10,726 bases of DNA from Helicobacteraceae bacterium (GTDB taxonomy: Bacteria; Campylobacterota; Campylobacteria; Campylobacterales; SZUA-545). The position numbers were made by a program, and so were the translations under genes. Below, in pieces: positions 7,677 to 10,726 of this stretch; position 1 is the first letter of the stretch, and each line of letters opens with the position of its first letter. The stretch spans positions 1-10,726 of the forward strand of contig QKHD01000106.1 of assembly GCA_003250175.1 (NCBI GenBank), given 5' to 3'. A model generated the notes under the pieces. That model was not told the origin of the DNA, made no database searches, and was given only the letters and a program-made list of their open reading frames with translations.

Positions 7677-8984
7677 TTAAAAAAGTTCAAGATCGTCATC
7701 GCCATCCGCATCGGAAGGCTCCTCAAAAATCATCTCAATCTGTAGACAGGAGCTTAAAAGCGAACTATCCAGATAGTGGATATCGTTGGCCTCCTGTTCG
7801 ATAAAGATGGTCTTACGCCAGCTGGCAAGGTCGCTGAGCATATTGGTCAGCAGCACCACCATCTTTCGGCTTCGCTCCTCCGTCAGGGCTGCATCGTCCA
7901 GATTTTTGATAAATGTGATCAAGGAGCCGATGGCAAAGGCGAGGTGTTGAAACTCGATCATCGCCTCGATCACCTCATTATACTCTGCCAGTTTGGCGGC
8001 GACATCACAAAACTGCTCTTTCCCGGCTCCGGATTTCTCCATCTCGAACAAGGTCGCGTCCACCTCGTCTTCGAGGCTCTCCAGGGCTTCGATTTTATCC
8101 ATGAGACCGATGGCACTGTCACGGACGAACTCACTGGCCGGGATTTTATTCTCATGGCCCTTGCGCAAAATAGACTGGGTGTCCGTATCCATCGTGGCCA
8201 TAACCCCCGTACCGGCCTCGGAAATGCCTTTACCAACCTTGGGCAGACGAATACTCAAAAGTCCGTCTCCGATGAGGAAAGCACCCTCCGGATAGTGTTT
8301 TAACAGAAGGTGCCGGATGATCGATTCACTAATCGTATCCAGCCCCTCCTGGGTGATGTAGTAAAAATCGTCGCTCTCCTCACCCACATAGGTAAAACGG
8401 CGCCCGTTTCGTACCTGCCAGGCCCCCAGGGCATAGAGAATCCGGACCCCTTCGCTCAGACCGTAGGCATTTTTCTTTTCGTTTGCCAAAAAGTATTCCC
8501 AAAATTCACTCAGACTTGCCGCATCAAAAACCCGAATGACCGTACTGCGGTTGTAGACTTTTTTATCAAAGAGGTTTATGGCCTCGTTGTCGTAACTCTT
8601 TTCATGGCGATAGCGGAGAATCTCCAGATAGTTTTCGACCCGCTTGTGAAAGACCCGGCTATCGATGGGTTTGACAATAAAATCCTCCGCGCCGTAGAGA
8701 ATCATCTTCTCTTTGGATTCGTCGTCATCCAGGGCCGTCACGGCAATAATCATCGACTTTTTATCAAACTCGCGAATCAGGCGGGTCGCTTCAATCCCGT
8801 CCATAACCGGCATCATCAGATCCATAAAGATTAAATGATAATGCTTCTTGCGGCACATCTCAACCGCCTCCTGGCCGTTTTTGGCCTCCTCAATCCGGAG
8901 ATTGGTGAAGTCTTCCAGCAGCAGCTCCAGGGTCAGGGTGTTGTCCCGGTTATCATCCACAACCAGCACGTCCATCGTCATCAT
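7677..8984 (-). CDS. Response regulator: receiver, unassigned middle region and uncharacterised C-terminal helical domain
   Basis: A soluble protein of 435 residues. The receiver (about 4-120) is complete: Asp10/Asp11, phosphoacceptor Asp55 in MDLMMPVMDG, Thr83 and Lys105 in IVKPID. Residues about 125-285 form an unrecognised region with an alpha/beta look, including GVRILYALGAWQVRNGRRF. From about 285 a helical domain follows, matching the downstream paralogue most strongly at WRKTIF (389-394) and DIHYLDSSL (401-409), then an acidic tail ending DDLELF. No DNA-binding or catalytic motif is seen. Three Met codons (1, 2 and 4) are possible starts; the first is taken because GAGGA lies 11 bases upstream, already a long spacing. 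It begins eight bases after the histidine kinase stop, making it the likely cognate regulator. The output is unknown. Confidence 0.88.
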   Translation of the reverse strand: MMTMDVLVVDDNRDNTLTLELLLEDFTNLRIEEAKNGQEAVEMCRKKHYHLIFMDLMMPVMDGIEATRLIREFDKKSMIIAVTALDDDESKEKMILYGAEDFIVKPIDSRVFHKRVENYLEILRYRHEKSYDNEAINLFDKKVYNRSTVIRVFDAASLSEFWEYFLANEKKNAYGLSEGVRILYALGAWQVRNGRRFTYVGEESDDFYYITQEGLDTISESIIRHLLLKHYPEGAFLIGDGLLSIRLPKVGKGISEAGTGVMATMDTDTQSILRKGHENKIPASEFVRDSAIGLMDKIEALESLEDEVDATLFEMEKSGAGKEQFCDVAAKLAEYNEVIEAMIEFQHLAFAIGSLITFIKNLDDAALTEERSRKMVVLLTNMLSDLASWRKTIFIEQEANDIHYLDSSLLSSCLQIEMIFEEPSDADGDDDLELF

Positions 8985-8992
8985 CGTCTTGC

Positions 8993-10486
8993 TTATCCTC
9001 TCAGTATAATCTTGGCGCCGCCGAGCTCCCGGGAATCGCTGATCTCGATACTCAGGTTAAGGTGGTGGCACAGGTATTTGACAAAGTGCAGCCCCACACC
9101 CGTACCCTGTGCGGTTCGTTTCACGGTGTTGTCCGTTTCCTGCTCGTAGAGTTCAAAGACCTTCTCTTTGTCCCGGATACCGGGACCGTTGTCCTCAATA
9201 GACCAGACCAGCTTGTTTTTCTCGCATTGCGCTGTGATCTTGATGCGACCATCTCCGTATTTTATCGCATTGGAGAGCAGGTTGGAGATGAGTTGGCCCA
9301 ATCGGTGTTCGTCACTGCGGATCGTACACCCTTTTGGAATCTCCATCTCGACCTTGATCCGGTTTTGTTCGATGATGGGACTAAAGCGATCCAACTGATC
9401 TTCCATCAAAGCACCAATGTCCACCAAAACCGCTTGTAGTTTCAGTTTACCCGCTTTTAGCTTTGAAAGGTCAATGATATTAATGATGTTTTCCAGCATG
9501 CTGACCGCGTTTTTTCGCACCGACGTAATGAGGTCCAGCAGACGCTCTTTTTTATCAATGGAACTCTTCTCGATCTGCTTGCTGATGTACTCGCTGAAGT
9601 TGATAATCGCGTTGAGGGGCGTTTTTAGCTCATGGGTGAAAACAACCAGGAACTCATCCTTGGTTCGATTGACCTCTTCAAGAACCTTCTGACTCTGAAT
9701 AATCTCGTTTTTACGGGACTGCTCCTGCAAAACCTGCTCATGCATCTGCTCCAGCAGGGTGATGTCGTTGCGGATCGCCATATACTCCTTGATCTCACCC
9801 TGTTCGTCCAGCAGGGGGATAATGACCGCATTAACCACAAAGTAATCGCCATTTTTTTTGCGGTTTTTAACCTTGCCTCGCCAGATTTTTTTCTGCTTGA
9901 TGGTGCTCCAGAGATCCGCAAATACCTCCGATGGCATGTCCGGATGACGCACAACGCTATGAGAATGACCAACCAATTCTGTCTCGGAATAACCGCTCAG
10001 ATCGCAGAAGTTCTCATTCGTAAAGGTGATGATACCATCCGGATCTGTTTTAGTAACGTTGGCGGTTTCCATCAGTGCATCATAGTATTGGTGCTCTTCC
10101 CGGATACGATATTTCATATCTGCACTATGCACCATACGGTTCAGCAGCGAGTAGATAATTTCCCGGTTAAGCGGCCGGGTAATGACGCTGCCTGCGCGTT
10201 TTTGGATCAGATCCAGTAGTCGTAAAATATCCGACTCGTCCACGACATAGATAATGGGCAGACAATAGGGGACATCACCGCACTGAGCGGTCATTTTATC
10301 CACCATGGTATTTTCAAGGGAGTTGAGATCGGCAATGATGAGGTCGCACTCATCACCCCGGATACTCTCCTCCGGAGTGACGATGCGCAGCTCCAGATTA
10401 AACTCCCGACACACCAGAAGAATGTCGCGGTTTGCCTCCGGATTGCGGGTTAGAAAGAGGGCTTTGAGGTTTTCGACACCAACCAC
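8993..10486 (-). CDS. Cytoplasmic histidine kinase with degenerate receiver and Aer-like PAS domain
   Basis: A sensor kinase of 497 residues with no signal peptide or membrane segment. Residues about 5-115 look like a receiver: Asp53 lies in IIADLNS, but the N-terminal acidic pair is replaced by TRN and the conserved lysine by Arg104. A PAS domain (about 136-245) carries VRHPDMP, FADLWSTI and KNRKKNGDY, the signature of Aer-type flavin PAS domains. A coiled coil leads to HisKA, with phosphoacceptor His285 in FTHELKTPLNAI, and a HATPase with N box SNLLSNAIKYG (401-411), G1 DNGPG (432-436) and G2 GTGVGL (461-466). The start is GTG, with AGGA seven bases upstream. The next genes downstream encode two receivers, its likely phosphotransfer partners. 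The flavin signal is inferred from the PAS signature. Confidence 0.93.
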   Translation of the reverse strand: MVGVENLKALFLTRNPEANRDILLVCREFNLELRIVTPEESIRGDECDLIIADLNSLENTMVDKMTAQCGDVPYCLPIIYVVDESDILRLLDLIQKRAGSVITRPLNREIIYSLLNRMVHSADMKYRIREEHQYYDALMETANVTKTDPDGIITFTNENFCDLSGYSETELVGHSHSVVRHPDMPSEVFADLWSTIKQKKIWRGKVKNRKKNGDYFVVNAVIIPLLDEQGEIKEYMAIRNDITLLEQMHEQVLQEQSRKNEIIQSQKVLEEVNRTKDEFLVVFTHELKTPLNAIINFSEYISKQIEKSSIDKKERLLDLITSVRKNAVSMLENIINIIDLSKLKAGKLKLQAVLVDIGALMEDQLDRFSPIIEQNRIKVEMEIPKGCTIRSDEHRLGQLISNLLSNAIKYGDGRIKITAQCEKNKLVWSIEDNGPGIRDKEKVFELYEQETDNTVKRTAQGTGVGLHFVKYLCHHLNLSIEISDSRELGGAKIILRG

Positions 10487-10493
10487 AAAAAAG

Positions 10494-10497
10494 TCCT
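10494..10497 (-). promoter_or_regulatory. Ribosome binding site that fixes the GTG start of the kinase
   Basis: AGGA on the minus strand overlaps the TAG stop of the J-domain gene and lies seven bases before GTG at 10486, the spacer being C followed by six T. No in-frame ATG lies between that stop and the kinase codons, so GTG is the supported start. Confidence 0.6.
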
Positions 10498-10726
10498 AGC
10501 TGGCAAAAGGGAGCAAGCCCTTTTTATCTTTCTTGACGGCCTCATAGGCACGCTGAACCTTCTGAAATTTCTCCGTATATTCCGCCACCTTGGCACTGCT
10601 TTCGTGAAAGAACCGGTCGGGATGGAACTTCTTGACCAGCCGGATATAGCGGCGTTTGATCTCTTCGATGGGATCCTCCGGAGAGCTCTCCAAAAGCGCA
10701 TAGGAGCTCCGGACGAAGGAGTCTTT
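10496..10726 (-). CDS. J-domain (DnaJ-like) protein, C-terminal end only
   Basis: The visible 76 residues are an almost complete J domain at the extreme C terminus of a longer protein. It has helix I (YALLESSPEDPIEEI), helix II with the basic IKRRYIRLVKKF stretch, the invariant HPD followed by RF, and helix III (KFQKVQRAYEAVKK), then a short tail ending PFAS. The HPD loop stimulates an Hsp70 (DnaK) ATPase. The reading frame is open through the window edge, so the start is outside; an internal TTG at 10691-10693 is not a credible start because it would cut helix I. A C-terminal J domain is the layout of DjlA-type co-chaperones (TerB region first), but the upstream part is not visible and the name is withheld. 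The stop is nine bases before the kinase GTG, indicating co-transcription. Confidence 0.85.
   Translation of the reverse strand, partial: KDSFVRSSYALLESSPEDPIEEIKRRYIRLVKKFHPDRFFHESSAKVAEYTEKFQKVQRAYEAVKKDKKGLLPFAS

Noticed and set aside
2044..9859. Eight-base A or T tracts (2044-2051, 2643-2650, 3944-3951, 3964-3971, 5009-5016, 9852-9859) as phase-variation switches
   Set aside because: All are explained by Lys-Lys, Lys-Asn or Phe-Phe codons, all frames are intact, the genes are housekeeping or signalling types, and phase-variable tracts in this phylum are usually longer or made of G/C.
9632..10219. Plus-strand open frame of 195 codons opposite the kinase PAS region
   Set aside because: The minus-strand reading has a precise PAS signature here, and the plus-strand product is featureless.
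10496..10693. J-domain protein as a complete 65-residue gene starting at TTG
   Set aside because: This start would remove the beginning of helix I (the YALL residues), which is in frame upstream, and the frame stays open to the window edge.

Overview
The window reads as chromosomal DNA of a Campylobacterota (epsilonproteobacterial) species with roughly balanced GC content. The grounds are an RNase J followed by kdsD, as in Helicobacter pylori (ksgA-rnj-kpsF by recall), a PglA-like glycosyltransferase, and cytoplasmic PAS/receiver signalling proteins of the type common in that phylum. The species cannot be named from this sequence. No RNA gene, insertion sequence, phage gene, CRISPR array or integration site was seen. 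Coding density is close to total: no gap between genes exceeds about 20 bases.

Plus strand, 1-6173: one tightly packed, probably co-transcribed series. It holds an RNase J lacking its 5' end (mRNA and rRNA processing), D-arabinose-5-phosphate isomerase (first step of Kdo synthesis for lipopolysaccharide), an RsuA/RluB-type pseudouridine synthase, a YjbQ-family protein, the replication-associated AAA+ ATPase RarA/MgsA, and a GT4 glycosyltransferase resembling PglA. Genes abut or overlap by 1-20 bases, so translational coupling is likely.

Minus strand, 10726-6165: a convergent four-gene set, read from the right edge. It holds the C-terminal end of a J-domain protein, a soluble hybrid-like histidine kinase (degenerate receiver, Aer-like PAS, HisKA, HATPase), a receiver protein of 435 residues, and a receiver-PAS protein of 497 residues. 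The kinase has no membrane segment, so it probably reads a cytoplasmic signal, plausibly redox state. Neither response regulator has a recognisable DNA-binding domain or enzymatic output. Instead they share a C-terminal helical domain, about half identical over roughly 80 residues, ending in an acidic tail and the residues DLELF. This shared module, and the phosphorelay around it, is the best candidate here for an undescribed system.

The two series meet tail to tail, with the last genes overlapping by 9 bases and no terminator visible between them.
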